Shown in pieces: positions 16,031 to 24,325 of a stretch of DNA of 64,000 bases; position 1 is the stretch's first letter, and each line of letters starts with the position of its first letter. Below the pieces are notes generated by a model. The model was not told the origin of the DNA. It made no database searches and saw nothing but the letters and a program-made list of their open reading frames with translations. A program made the position numbers and the translations under genes. The stretch covers positions 2,666,001-2,730,000 of the forward strand of contig NZ_CP011853.1 in assembly GCF_001305675.1 (NCBI RefSeq), written 5' to 3'. The DNA is from Gordonia phthalatica (GTDB taxonomy: Bacteria; Actinomycetota; Actinomycetes; Mycobacteriales; Mycobacteriaceae).

Positions 16031-16931
16031 CGTCGAACGCGGCTATGCGCTCGCCGAGGGCATCACCCGCGGTACCGGACGGACCTACTATCTCGCGGCG
16101 CGCCTGCTGCCGATCGCCGGTCGGCGGGCCGTCTTCGCTCTGTACGCCTACGCGCGGCTGGTCGACGACGTCGTCGACGAGCCGGGACGCCCCGACGCGC
16201 AGGCCGCGCGGCTGGACGCACTGGAGTCGGGACTGTTCGCCGCCATCGCAGGCTCCCCCGCCGTCGACGTCTCGGACGACGACGCCGATGTCTTGGCCGC
16301 GCTCGCCGACTCGGTGCGCCGCCTGGGCATCCCGGCGACCACCTTCGACGCGTTCGGCCGCTCGATGCGCATGGACCTGCCCGGGCACCCGCTGTTCCGG
16401 AACCGGTACGCCGATCTCGACGAGCTCGCCGAGTACACCTACGGTTCGGCCGCCGTGATCGGCCTGCAACTGCTGCCGGTGCTGGGCGCCGATCCCACCG
16501 ATCCGGAGACCGCGGCCGGCGCCGCGCTGCTGGGCGACGCCTTCCAGCTCACCAACTTCCTCCGCGACGTCGGCGAGGACGCCGCCCGCGACCGCATCTA
16601 CCTGCCGCTGGACCACCTCACCGCGTTCGGCGTCGACGAGGCGACGCTGTTCGACGACGCGGCGGCCGGAACGGCGAGTCCACCGATGCGGCGCGCGATC
16701 GCCCACCTGATCGCCGTCAACCGCGACCAATACCGTCGAACGGGTGCGGCGATCACCGCCCTACCTCCGCGGACCCGGCCGGCGATCTGCGCGGCGGCGC
16801 GCTCCTACAGTGCGATCCTGGCCGAGATCGAGGCACAGGATCACGATGTCTTCGCGGGTCGCGCAGTGGTGCCGGTCCGACGGCGCATCGGCCACGCGAT
16901 CGTCTCGCTGAGCGGTCGCGCCCGGTTCTGA
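16023..16931 (+). CDS. crtB: Phytoene synthase CrtB
   Basis: CrtB condenses two GGPP molecules head to head to phytoene, the first dedicated step of carotenoid synthesis. The 302-residue protein has the first aspartate-rich motif at 48-52 (YAYARLVDDVVDEPGR), a YTYGSAAVIGLQLLP segment and the second motif NFLRDVGEDAARDRIYLP. The ATG at 16023 overlaps the end of mptA by 8 nt. With idsA2/crtE and crtI it completes a route from IPP to a desaturated C40 carotenoid. Genes for cyclisation or further modification are not in this window. Squalene synthase is the main alternative, but the crtI partner argues against it. Confidence 0.92.
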   Translation: MADVERGYALAEGITRGTGRTYYLAARLLPIAGRRAVFALYAYARLVDDVVDEPGRPDAQAARLDALESGLFAAIAGSPAVDVSDDDADVLAALADSVRRLGIPATTFDAFGRSMRMDLPGHPLFRNRYADLDELAEYTYGSAAVIGLQLLPVLGADPTDPETAAGAALLGDAFQLTNFLRDVGEDAARDRIYLPLDHLTAFGVDEATLFDDAAAGTASPPMRRAIAHLIAVNRDQYRRTGAAITALPPRTRPAICAAARSYSAILAEIEAQDHDVFAGRAVVPVRRRIGHAIVSLSGRARF

Positions 16932-16943
16932 GAGCCGGCGTTC

Positions 16944-17309
16944 CTACAGGGCTTCGGCCTGCGCCCGGCGGATCACTTCGCGCGCCGAGTGCGTGTGCAA
17001 CGCGTCGGCGGGACGCAATCCCAGGTCCTCCTGCTCGGTGAACAGCCACCGCATCGCCTCGTCGCGGCTGAACCCGCCGTCGAGCAGCACGGAGACCAGT
17101 CCCTCGAAGTGCTTCGTGAGGCCGTCGGGCCCGAAGAAGACCTCGGGGATCACCGGGACGCCGCCGCGCGATGCGGCCAGCAGATTGTGCTCCCGGATCA
17201 GCGTGCGCAGCCGGTTGCCGGAGACCCGGAGGCGGCGCGCCGCATCGTCCAGATCCAGGACCGGGACGTCGTCGGGAAGGATGTCTATCGAAAGCGGAAG
17301 GGAACCCAC
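16944..17309 (-). CDS. Rv2175c-like DNA-binding protein
   Basis: The 121-residue protein has an N-terminal helix-turn-helix region (VLDLDDAARRLRVSGNRLRTLIREHNLLAASRGGVPVIPEVFF) of the MerR/excisionase-like winged type and a helical C-terminus with the Rv2175c signature GFSRDEAMRWLFTEQEDLGLRPADALHTHSA. Its M. tuberculosis homologue Rv2175c is a DNA-binding protein phosphorylated by PknL, whose gene is divergent at 17381. GTG 17309 is the only start that keeps the family N-terminus; a TACGCT hexamer ends 8 nt upstream. The gene converges on crtB, whose stop codon is 12 bp away. The target DNA is unknown. Confidence 0.9.
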   Translation of the reverse strand: MGSLPLSIDILPDDVPVLDLDDAARRLRVSGNRLRTLIREHNLLAASRGGVPVIPEVFFGPDGLTKHFEGLVSVLLDGGFSRDEAMRWLFTEQEDLGLRPADALHTHSAREVIRRAQAEAL

Positions 17310-17366
17310 GGTTACAAAGCGTACCGGGACCGTGCGTGCCGACCGCGGGTTGTCGGGGCAAACGGG

Positions 17367-17380
17367 TAGATTCGTTCATC
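17367..17380 (+). promoter_or_regulatory. Leaderless-type -10 box of pknL
   Basis: TAGATT at 17367-17372 ends 8 nt before the GTG start of pknL and no ribosome-binding site is present. This matches the leaderless arrangement common in mycobacteria. Confidence 0.5.
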
Positions 17381-18592
17381 GTGACCACCCCCGACGATCC
17401 CCTCCTGGGCCGAGTCCTGGAGCGGCGCTACCGGATCGACGTGCCGATCGCGCGCGGCGGCATGTCCGCGGTGTACGTCGGCACCGACCTGCGGCTCCAC
17501 CGGCGGGTGGCCGTCAAGGTGATGGACTCGCGGTACGTGGGCGACCCGTTGTTCCTGCGCCGCTTCGAGTTCGAGGCCCGTGCGGTCGCCGGTCTGAGCC
17601 ATCCCGGGCTGGTGGCCGTCTACGACCAGAACATCGACGGAGACATCGCCTTCCTGGTGATGGAGCTGGTCCGCGGCGGCAGTCTGCGCGAGCTGCTCCG
17701 CGAACGCGGTCCCATGCCTCCCCACGCGGTGGCGTCGGTGGCGATCCCGATGCTCGGCGGCCTCGGCACCGCCCATCGCGCAGGACTGGTCCACCGTGAT
17801 GTGAAGCCCGAGAACGTGCTCGTCTCGGAGACGGGCGACATCAAGGTCGCCGACTTCGGTCTGGTCCGCGCCGTCGCCGAAGCGGGCGTCACCTCCGCGA
17901 GCGTCATCCTCGGCACCGCAGCCTACCTGTCGCCGGAGCAGGTCGAGTCCACCGAGATCGACGCGCGCAGCGACGTCTACTCCGCGGGCATCCTGCTGTT
18001 CGAGCTCCTCACCGGACGCCAGCCGTTCAGCGGATCCACGCCCCTCGCTCTGGCCTACCAGCGGCTGACCTACGACGTCCCTGCACCCGGGGACCTCATC
18101 GAGGGCGTGCCGCCGCAGTTCGACGAGATCGTCCTGCGCGCCACCGAACGGCGCCCCGGCGACCGGTTCCGCGACGGCTTCGCCATGCAGCACGCCATCC
18201 TCGACGCTGCCGACGAACTGGATCTCCCCGCGTTCACCGTCCCGGCCCCGGCGCAGGCGTCCGCCCGCGTGACGTCCGCGATCGCTCGCCCGGTCCGGAT
18301 GTCCGATCCGCCTCCGCCGCCCGCGCATCACGTCGCCGCGCCGACGCCGCACCCCGCGTACGGGGCCGCTCCCGACGACGCGTACGACGAGTACGACGAA
18401 CCGTGGGACGACGAGCGCTGGGACGACGACTGGCATCCGGACGACGAGCGCGACGACGACGTCGTTCAAGCCGGCGATCCGGCCGCCACCTCGGGCGGCC
18501 GGCTGCTCGCCCTGATCTGGACCGTCATCGTCATCGCCGTCGCCGCTGGACTCGGCGCCGTCGGCTGGGCCGTCGGCGGCTCGCTGGTCTGA
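17381..18592 (+). CDS. pknL: Serine/threonine protein kinase PknL
   Basis: A 403-residue transmembrane Hanks-type kinase. The glycine loop is IARGGMSAVYVG, the ATP-binding lysine is Lys46 (VAVKVM), the catalytic loop is HRDVKPENVL (Asp140) and DFG is at 158-160, followed by an activation loop with Thr171/Ser172/Ser174 and GTAAYLSPEQ. The juxtamembrane region is acidic and rich in Asp, Glu and Trp. One membrane helix lies close to the C-terminus, leaving almost no extracellular domain, as in M. tuberculosis PknL. GTG 17381 is supported by the TAGATT box upstream. The divergent Rv2175c-like protein is the expected substrate. Confidence 0.95.
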   Translation: MTTPDDPLLGRVLERRYRIDVPIARGGMSAVYVGTDLRLHRRVAVKVMDSRYVGDPLFLRRFEFEARAVAGLSHPGLVAVYDQNIDGDIAFLVMELVRGGSLRELLRERGPMPPHAVASVAIPMLGGLGTAHRAGLVHRDVKPENVLVSETGDIKVADFGLVRAVAEAGVTSASVILGTAAYLSPEQVESTEIDARSDVYSAGILLFELLTGRQPFSGSTPLALAYQRLTYDVPAPGDLIEGVPPQFDEIVLRATERRPGDRFRDGFAMQHAILDAADELDLPAFTVPAPAQASARVTSAIARPVRMSDPPPPPAHHVAAPTPHPAYGAAPDDAYDEYDEPWDDERWDDDWHPDDERDDDVVQAGDPAATSGGRLLALIWTVIVIAVAAGLGAVGWAVGGSLV

Positions 18593-18611
18593 CGGACTCA
18601 TCGACAGAGAA

Positions 18612-18654
18612 CTCGGCCCCCGAACCGATCCGTGAGATCTGTTCGGGGGCCGAG
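18612..18654. terminator. Bidirectional terminator between pknL and aroG
   Basis: A perfect 14-bp inverted repeat (18612-18625 and 18641-18654, arm CTCGGCCCCCGAAC) with a 15-nt loop lies between the convergent 3' ends of pknL and the DAHP synthase gene. There is no long T-run, as is usual in actinobacteria. Confidence 0.8.
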
Positions 18655-18693
18655 CTCTGTTGTCCGTCACTGCGGGACTCGAGCGAGTCCGGG

Positions 18694-20088
18694 TCAGCCG
18701 CGCAGCATCTCCGCGACGAGGAACGCCAGCTCCAGCGACTGCTGGGTGTTCAGGCGGGGGTCGCACGCCGTCTCGTAGCGGCCCTCGAGATCGAGGTCGG
18801 AGATGTCCTGAGCACCGCCCAGGCACTCGGTGACGTCTTCGCCGGTCAGCTCGATGTGGACGCCGCCCGGGTGGGTGCCGAGTGCGCGATGCACCTCGAA
18901 GAAACCCTGCACCTCGTCGACCACGCGGTCGAAGTGGCGGGTCTTGAAGCCGGTCGACGCGGTGTGGGTGTTGCCGTGCATGGGATCGCACTGCCAGATC
19001 ACCTTGTGGCCGGTGTCCTCGACGGCCCGGACGATCGCGGGCAGGACCTCCCGAACCTTGCCGTTGCCCATGCGCGAGACCAGGGTCAGGCGGCCGGGAC
19101 GGTTCTCCGGGTCCAAGGCCTCGACGTATTCGACGGCCATCTCGGGCGTGGTGGTCGGACCGATCTTCACGCCGATCGGGTTGCTGATCATCTTGGCGAA
19201 CGCGATGTGTGCGCCGTCGAGCTGACGGGTGCGCTCACCGATCCACAGGTAGTGCGCGGAGAGGTCGTAGAGCGTCTTGTCGTCGCCGCCGCGCGGGTTG
19301 TTCGCCAAGCGCAGCATGGCGCGCTCGTAGTCCATGACGAGCGCCTCGTGCGAGGCGTAGATGGATGCGGACTCCAGGCTGGAGTCGGTGACGCCGCAGG
19401 CGTCCATGAACCGCAGGCCGCGATCGATCTCGGCGGCCAGCGCCTCGTACCGGGCACCGGCGGGCGACGTGCGGACGAACTCGCGGTTCCAGTTGTGCAC
19501 GTGGGCCAGGCGGGCCTCGGAACCGGTCAGCGCGCGCACCAGGTTCATCGCGGCCGCGGCATTCGCGTAGGCGCGCACCAGGCGCGACGGGTCGTGGACG
19601 CGGGCGGCGTCGGACGCCTCCAGCCCATTGACCATGTCGCCGCGGTACGAGAGGAGTCCGAGCGCATCGGTGTCGGCCGAACGCGGCTTGGCGTACTGGC
19701 CTGCGATGCGCGCGACCTTCACCACGGGCAGGCTGGCACCGTAAGTCAGGACGACGGCCATCTGCAGCAGGGTGCGGATGTTGCCCTTGATGTGCGGCTC
19801 GGTGTTGGCGGCGAAGGTCTCGGCGCAGTCGCCGCCCTGCAGCATGAACGCACGGCCGTGCGCCACTTCGGCGAGCTGATCGGCCAGTGCCTCCACCTCG
19901 GACGGCATGCAGATCGGCGGCACGCTCTCCAGGACGGTGCGCATCTTGTGCGCCTCTTCCTTGGGCCAGCTCGGCTGCTGCAGCGCCGGGCGGGCCAGCA
20001 TGTCGTCGAACTCCTCGGCCAGATGTCCGGGCAGCGGAGGGAGTTCGGGCAGTTCGTCGATCGGCACGTCTACGGTCCAGTTCACCAC
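18694..20088 (-). CDS. aroG: Class II 3-deoxy-D-arabino-heptulosonate 7-phosphate synthase
   Basis: This enzyme condenses phosphoenolpyruvate with erythrose 4-phosphate, the first step of the shikimate pathway. The 464-residue protein is a full-length class II (plant-type) DAHP synthase. It has AFMLQGGDCAETF with the metal-binding Cys, RIAGQYAKPRS, GDDKTLYDLSAHYLWIGERTRQLDGAH, VKIGPTTTPEM, CDPMHGNTH and GGVHIELTGEDVTECLGG. In M. tuberculosis this enzyme is feedback-regulated and forms a complex with chorismate mutase. GTG 20088 is supported by a TAGGCT -10 box ending 6 nt upstream. The gene is monocistronic, ending at the shared terminator with pknL. Confidence 0.96.
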   Translation of the reverse strand: MVNWTVDVPIDELPELPPLPGHLAEEFDDMLARPALQQPSWPKEEAHKMRTVLESVPPICMPSEVEALADQLAEVAHGRAFMLQGGDCAETFAANTEPHIKGNIRTLLQMAVVLTYGASLPVVKVARIAGQYAKPRSADTDALGLLSYRGDMVNGLEASDAARVHDPSRLVRAYANAAAAMNLVRALTGSEARLAHVHNWNREFVRTSPAGARYEALAAEIDRGLRFMDACGVTDSSLESASIYASHEALVMDYERAMLRLANNPRGGDDKTLYDLSAHYLWIGERTRQLDGAHIAFAKMISNPIGVKIGPTTTPEMAVEYVEALDPENRPGRLTLVSRMGNGKVREVLPAIVRAVEDTGHKVIWQCDPMHGNTHTASTGFKTRHFDRVVDEVQGFFEVHRALGTHPGGVHIELTGEDVTECLGGAQDISDLDLEGRYETACDPRLNTQQSLELAFLVAEMLRG

Positions 20089-20100
20089 TCGACCAGCCTA
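20089..20100 (-). promoter_or_regulatory. Leaderless-type -10 box of aroG
   Basis: TAGGCT (20100-20095, minus strand) ends 6 nt before the GTG at 20088. No ribosome-binding site is present. Confidence 0.5.
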
Positions 20101-20164
20101 GCCTGACGAACCAGACCACGCCGACGAAGCCTCCGACCCACTGGGAGACCAGTCGGCCGCAGCG

Positions 20165-20653
20165 CTAGTGCGCCGACCGCGCCTCCTCGATCGCCCGCCA
20201 CTTCACGAGGTTGTGTCGAGCGTCGGCGAGGGCGTCGTGCGCGTTCTTCGGGGCCGGCGGGATCTCGGGGTGCCCGGCCGACTCCCAGTGCTGCCGCAGT
20301 TCCCGGGTGTAGCGCGGCATCTCCCGCGGGAGCTGCGTCATGTCGCCCCACAGCTGGCACAGCACCACGTGGTCGTAGGCGCCGACCCACGCCCACAGCT
20401 CCACCCGATCACCGGGGGCCGTGAGGAACTCGAACAGGCTCTCGCGGATCGCGCGACGACTCCGCCACGCCTTGTCCGCGGGAGACGGCAGCTTGTCCAG
20501 GACATTGGTGCGAACCCAGTCGCCCGCGCGGTTGGGGTCGAACTCCGTCGACACCGCGTAATACTCGCGGCCGTCCTCCGCGACCACCCCGATCGACACC
20601 AGCTCGATGGTCGTTCCGTCTTCGATGAACTCGGTGTCGTAGAAGTAGCGCAC
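20165..20653 (-). CDS. 3'-5' exoribonuclease, RNase AS (Rv2179c-like)
   Basis: The 162-residue protein is a DEDDh-family exonuclease. The first metal-binding pair is in MRYFYDTEFIEDG (Asp6, Glu8), the second Asp in WAWVGAYDHVVLCQLWGD, and the final His/Asp in KNAHDALADARHNLVKWRAIEE. Its M. tuberculosis homologue Rv2179c degrades adenylate-rich single-stranded RNA 3' ends. GTG 20653 follows a GATAAT -10 box by 8 nt with no ribosome-binding site, again a leaderless pattern. It is divergent from the mannosyltransferase gene at 20721 and lies 76 nt before the aroG start. Length and active-site residues are normal. Confidence 0.92.
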   Translation of the reverse strand: MRYFYDTEFIEDGTTIELVSIGVVAEDGREYYAVSTEFDPNRAGDWVRTNVLDKLPSPADKAWRSRRAIRESLFEFLTAPGDRVELWAWVGAYDHVVLCQLWGDMTQLPREMPRYTRELRQHWESAGHPEIPPAPKNAHDALADARHNLVKWRAIEEARSAH

Positions 20654-20720
20654 GGGGTCTGATTATCCACGCCCGGTGTCGCTCGCCGAAAAGACCGGGT
20701 GGCAAGGAATACTGGCAGTC
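20654..20720. promoter_or_regulatory. Divergent promoters of the RNase AS gene and mptC
   Basis: Minus strand: GATAAT (20667-20662) ends 8 nt before GTG 20653. Plus strand: AATACT (20708-20713) ends 7 nt before ATG 20721. Both suggest leaderless transcripts. The 67-bp gap shows nothing else. Confidence 0.5.
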
Positions 20721-22034
20721 ATGTCCTTCGCACCCGGCCAGGAGCCGGCAGGCCCCGCCCTGCGGCTGCGCTCGTGGCGACCCGGCACCGCCGTGAAGGT
20801 CGGCATCGTCGTCGCCTTCGCGTTGTCGGCGATGCTCCAGATCTTCGGAGTCCCCTTCACCTCGAGTTTCGGCACCCGCACCCGGTTCGACATGGACGTC
20901 TACCGGATCGGCGGCCAGATCTGGCACCAGGGTCTGAGCCTGTACGCGGACGGGTCGATGCCGTTCACCACCGACGGCATCTGGCTGCCGTTCACCTATC
21001 CGCCGTTCGCCGCGCTCCTGTTCACGCCGCTCGGCGCGATCCCCCTGTCGGTGGCGAGCATCGGGATCTCGCTCGTCACCGCGGCGCTGCTGATCTATGT
21101 CACGAAACTGTCGCTCGCGCTCCTGGACATCGGCTCGCGCGACAACCGCTGGTGGCTGGCGACCGGCCTGTCGGTCGCCACGATCTGGTTCAACCCGTTC
21201 TGGATGACCCTCGGATTCGGTCAGATCAACGTGGTCCTGATGGCCATGATCATGATCGACGTCTTCGTCCTGCACCGCCGTGCCACCGACGGCGGCGGCT
21301 CGTCCGCCGGCTGGGGTCGCGGCGTCCTCATCGGCGTCGCCTCCGCCATCAAGCTCACCCCGCTGGTCTTCCTGGGGGTGTTCTTCATCGCCGGACGGTT
21401 CCGCGCGGTGGTCACCGGTCTGGTCACCTTCGCGGTGGCCGCGGGCATCGGATGGCTGTGGATGCCCGACGACTCGCGCACCTACTGGACCGACACCCTG
21501 TTCCACACGGCCCGGATCGGGCAGCCCGAGGGACGCATCAACCAGAATCTGAACGCCGCGGGGCTGCGGATCTTCGGCGACGGCAGCGCGTCGTCGTACT
21601 GGTGGATCGGGACGAGCCTCGCGGTCACCGTCCTCGCCCTGCTGGCGGCGCGGTCGTGGCATCCGGTCGACGCCTTCGCGCCCGGTCCGATGACCGGTCG
21701 CGTGGCGGCGCTCGCGGTGACCTGCATCGTGGCCGTGTGGGGTCTGCTCGTGTCACCGACCACCTGGGCGCACCACTGGGTGTGGTGCATTCCGGCGATC
21801 CTGCTGTGCCTGACCCTGGCGTACCGCATCGGCACGCGTGCGGCCCGCATCACGTACTACGGGCTCGCCGGCGTCGGAACGGTGATCTTCGCGATCGGCC
21901 CGTTCCAGCTGCTGCCGCCGATCGAGGACGGCTGGTCGTTCTGGCAGCACATCGTCGGGAACTCGTTCAGCCTGTGGGGCATCGCGTTCCTGGCCGCGCT
22001 GTGGCTGCTCCCCCGGCGTCAGCCGACCGCGTGA
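20721..22034 (+). CDS. mptC: Alpha-(1->2)-mannosyltransferase MptC (Rv2181-like)
   Basis: A polytopic GT87 (GT-C) mannosyltransferase that adds single alpha-1,2-mannose branches to the LM/LAM mannan core from polyprenyl-phosphomannose. The protein of about 437 residues has roughly ten hydrophobic segments. The GT87 hallmarks are an acidic motif in the first outer loop (RTRFDMDVYRIGGQIWHQG, YADGSMPFTTDGIWLPFTYPP) and WMTLGFGQINVVLM. ATG 20721 is chosen for the AATACT box 7 nt upstream; GTG 20676 would add 15 residues but lies beside the divergent RNase AS start. Position between RNase AS and acyltransferase equals Rv2181. Confidence 0.9.
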   Translation: MSFAPGQEPAGPALRLRSWRPGTAVKVGIVVAFALSAMLQIFGVPFTSSFGTRTRFDMDVYRIGGQIWHQGLSLYADGSMPFTTDGIWLPFTYPPFAALLFTPLGAIPLSVASIGISLVTAALLIYVTKLSLALLDIGSRDNRWWLATGLSVATIWFNPFWMTLGFGQINVVLMAMIMIDVFVLHRRATDGGGSSAGWGRGVLIGVASAIKLTPLVFLGVFFIAGRFRAVVTGLVTFAVAAGIGWLWMPDDSRTYWTDTLFHTARIGQPEGRINQNLNAAGLRIFGDGSASSYWWIGTSLAVTVLALLAARSWHPVDAFAPGPMTGRVAALAVTCIVAVWGLLVSPTTWAHHWVWCIPAILLCLTLAYRIGTRAARITYYGLAGVGTVIFAIGPFQLLPPIEDGWSFWQHIVGNSFSLWGIAFLAALWLLPRRQPTA

Positions 22035-22037
22035 CGG

Positions 22038-22763
22038 TCAGGCCGCCGACTCGGGCTTGACGCCCGGGGTCGACGGCGGCACGTCGTTCGTCTTGTTCTT
22101 CAGGCTCGCGGCGTACACGTCGACGTACTGCTGGCCGCCGAGCTGCATCAGCGCATACATGATCTCGTCGGTGACGGCACGCTCGATGAACCGGTTGCCC
22201 GCCATGCCCTCGTAACGGGAGAAGTCCAGCGGCTTGCCGACGCGGACCGTGATGCGGGTGGGGCGAGGAAGGATGGTGCCGGGAGGGTTGATGCGGTCGG
22301 TGCCGACCATCGCGATCGGGATCACCGGCACACCGGTCTCCAGCGCCATGCGAGCCAGGCCGGTCTTGCCCTTGTACAGGCGGCCGTCGGGCGAGCGGGT
22401 GCCCTCCGGGTACAGGCACAGCAGGCGACCGTCCTCCTGGAGGACGCGCTTGCCCGCCGACAGGGCGCCGGCAGCGGCGCTCGCGCCGGAACGGTCGATC
22501 GGGATCTGCCCCGAGGCGCTGAAGAACCACTTCTTGAAGCGGCCCTTGATGCCCTTCTCGGTGAAGTACTCGCTCTTGGCGAGGAAGAAGATGCGGCGCG
22601 GGCACATCAGCGGAAGGTAGAAGCTGTCGACGACGGCCAGGTGGTTCGACGCGATGAGCGCGGGACCGTGCTCAGGGATGTTCTCGACGCCCTCGACGCG
22701 CGGCCGGCCCATCAAGCGCAGACCGGGGCCCATGAAGATGTATTTGAAAAGGTAGTACCACAT
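22038..22763 (-). CDS. 1-acyl-sn-glycerol-3-phosphate acyltransferase-family protein (Rv2182c-like)
   Basis: A 241-residue PlsC-type acyltransferase that should acylate lysophosphatidate or a related phospholipid at the cytoplasmic face. Motif I is SNHLAVVDSFYLP (HX4D), motif II has FFLAKSEYF and PIDRSG, and motif III is LCLYPEGTRSPDGRLYKGKTG, followed by VPVIPIAMVGTD. ATG 22763 (MWYYLFKYIFMGPG) has AGGAG upstream and gives an amphipathic membrane-associating N-terminus. It converges on mptC, with stop codons 3 bp apart. The acyl acceptor is not determined by the sequence. Confidence 0.93.
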   Translation of the reverse strand: MWYYLFKYIFMGPGLRLMGRPRVEGVENIPEHGPALIASNHLAVVDSFYLPLMCPRRIFFLAKSEYFTEKGIKGRFKKWFFSASGQIPIDRSGASAAAGALSAGKRVLQEDGRLLCLYPEGTRSPDGRLYKGKTGLARMALETGVPVIPIAMVGTDRINPPGTILPRPTRITVRVGKPLDFSRYEGMAGNRFIERAVTDEIMYALMQLGGQQYVDVYAASLKNKTNDVPPSTPGVKPESAA

Positions 22764-22838
22764 GGATGCTCCTGCCCCACTTCGTTGAATCCGAGTGCAT
22801 GACATCACTCCCGGCGCGCGGACGCGTCGGGAGCAACT

Positions 22839-23825
22839 TTACTGACCGCCCGCAGCCTGCGCCGCAAGGCCCTGCCGCGCGACCTCGGCGGCTCCGATCG
22901 TTCCCGCCGCGTCGCCGAGTTGAGTGCCGCGGATCCGCGCCAGTCGGCGGTGCCCGCTACCCGTGATGGCCGCGGCGTAATGCTCACGCGCGTCGTCGAG
23001 GAACAGGCTCGACGCGGCGCCGACACCGCCGGCGAGGACGATGAGGTCGGGATCGAACACGTCCGCGATCATCCCGAGCCCGTAGCCGAGCCAGCGTGCC
23101 AGGTCCTGGTAGGCGGCGATGGCGACCGGATCGCCGTCGGCGGCGGCCGCGGCGACCCGTCGCCCGGTCAGCGATCCGGGGTCGGCCTCCGATTCGGCGG
23201 CCAGCACACTGCGCGGGTTGTCCTGGGCGGCGAGGAGTTCGAGCACCGTGTCGACCAGTGCGGTGCCGCTGCAGTACCGCTCCCAGCAGCCGCGCTTGCC
23301 GCAACTGCAGGGCCGACCGTTCGGGACCACGGTGAGGTGCCCGAACTCAGGTGCGACGCCGAAGCTTCCGCGGTAGATCCGTCCGTCCTGGATCATGCCC
23401 GCACCGATGCCCGTGCCGATCGACAGGACGAGGGTGTTGTGCCCGCCCGCCGCGGCACCGAACTGCAGCTCGGCCAGGGCGGCCGAGTTGGCGTCGTGCT
23501 CGGCGAAGACCGGCAGCCCGATCAGCTCGGTCATGATCTCGGGGACCCGCGCCTCCCGCCAGGCCAGATGCGGAGCGAACCGCACGGTCTGCCGGTCCGG
23601 GGTCAGGAATCCGGCGATCGCGAGGCCGACGGCGGCCACCGCCCATCGGTCGCGGAGTTCGGCGACGAGCCGCTGCAGGCAGTGCTCCAGGGATTCGGCG
23701 GTGGGCGGCGTCGCTGTACGCAGCGTGTCGAGTCGTCGACCCTGCGCGTCGACGACCGACGCGCGGACGCTGGTCCCGCCGATGTCGATGCCGACGGTCA
23801 GGACGTCACTGGCACGACCGGCCAT
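22839..23825 (-). CDS. ROK-family glucokinase
   Basis: A 328-residue sugar kinase of the ROK family, probably a glucokinase making glucose 6-phosphate. The N-terminal phosphate-binding loop is VGIDIGGTSVRA. The catalytic base is in VFAEHDANSAALAE, followed by LVLSIGTGIGAGMI and the ROK zinc site GHLTVVPNGRPCSCGKRGCWERYCSG. ATG 23825 follows the upstream gene's stop codon by one base (TGAGATG), so the two are coupled. The downstream acyltransferase start is 76 nt away on the same strand. Glucose specificity is inferred from closest resemblance, and a regulator-type ROK is unlikely as there is no DNA-binding domain. Confidence 0.9.
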   Translation of the reverse strand: MAGRASDVLTVGIDIGGTSVRASVVDAQGRRLDTLRTATPPTAESLEHCLQRLVAELRDRWAVAAVGLAIAGFLTPDRQTVRFAPHLAWREARVPEIMTELIGLPVFAEHDANSAALAELQFGAAAGGHNTLVLSIGTGIGAGMIQDGRIYRGSFGVAPEFGHLTVVPNGRPCSCGKRGCWERYCSGTALVDTVLELLAAQDNPRSVLAAESEADPGSLTGRRVAAAAADGDPVAIAAYQDLARWLGYGLGMIADVFDPDLIVLAGGVGAASSLFLDDAREHYAAAITGSGHRRLARIRGTQLGDAAGTIGAAEVARQGLAAQAAGGQ

Positions 23826-23826
23826 C

Positions 23827-24162
23827 TCAGTTGCTCGCCCGGTTGATGTTGACGATGATCGGCTCGAAGTGCGGGGTGGCCGCCGTCTCCCCGGGCCCGT
23901 CGGACCGGAGCGTCTCGGCGACCGCCTCGAGGACGGCGATCAACGCGGCGATGATGCGCGCGAGGAGGTCGCCGAACTCCTTGACGAGCGTTCCGAGCTC
24001 CCCCATCAACTCCGGGACGGGCGAGCCGCCCATCGCCGTGCCGCCGGCACCGGCGATCAATCCGGCGAGCTGGTCGATCTGATTCGCGAATCCGAGCAGC
24101 AGTGCCTGCACCGGATCGCCGTCGGCGGAGCCGGCACCCGTGGTGCTGCTGGCATCGGTCAT
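23827..24162 (-). CDS. Small conserved hypothetical protein upstream of the ROK kinase
   Basis: A 111-residue protein that I do not recognise by function. It occupies the position of Rv2183c. It is Ala/Gly/Leu-rich with no signal peptide and no strong membrane segment. An amphipathic helix at about 60-85 (LMGELGTLVKEFGDLLARIIAALIAVLEAVAETL) could associate with a membrane or form a helical bundle. ATG 24162 is used because GAGGAA lies upstream; the open frame extends 19 codons further. It is translationally coupled to the ROK kinase gene and lies 163 nt after the ArsA-like gene. Confidence 0.65.
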   Translation of the reverse strand: MTDASSTTGAGSADGDPVQALLLGFANQIDQLAGLIAGAGGTAMGGSPVPELMGELGTLVKEFGDLLARIIAALIAVLEAVAETLRSDGPGETAATPHFEPIIVNINRASN

Positions 24163-24325
24163 GGTCGAAGGTTCCTCAACTCTGCTTCTGACGACATCGG
24201 GATCGGACGGTATGGACAATCGACGCTACCGGTCCGCGCCCCGGATCCGTACCCCCGGGCCGCGCTCTGGTGAGCGACCGCACACCCATGATGCGCGGTG
24301 ATCCGCGTCGCCGTGCGCGAGATGA

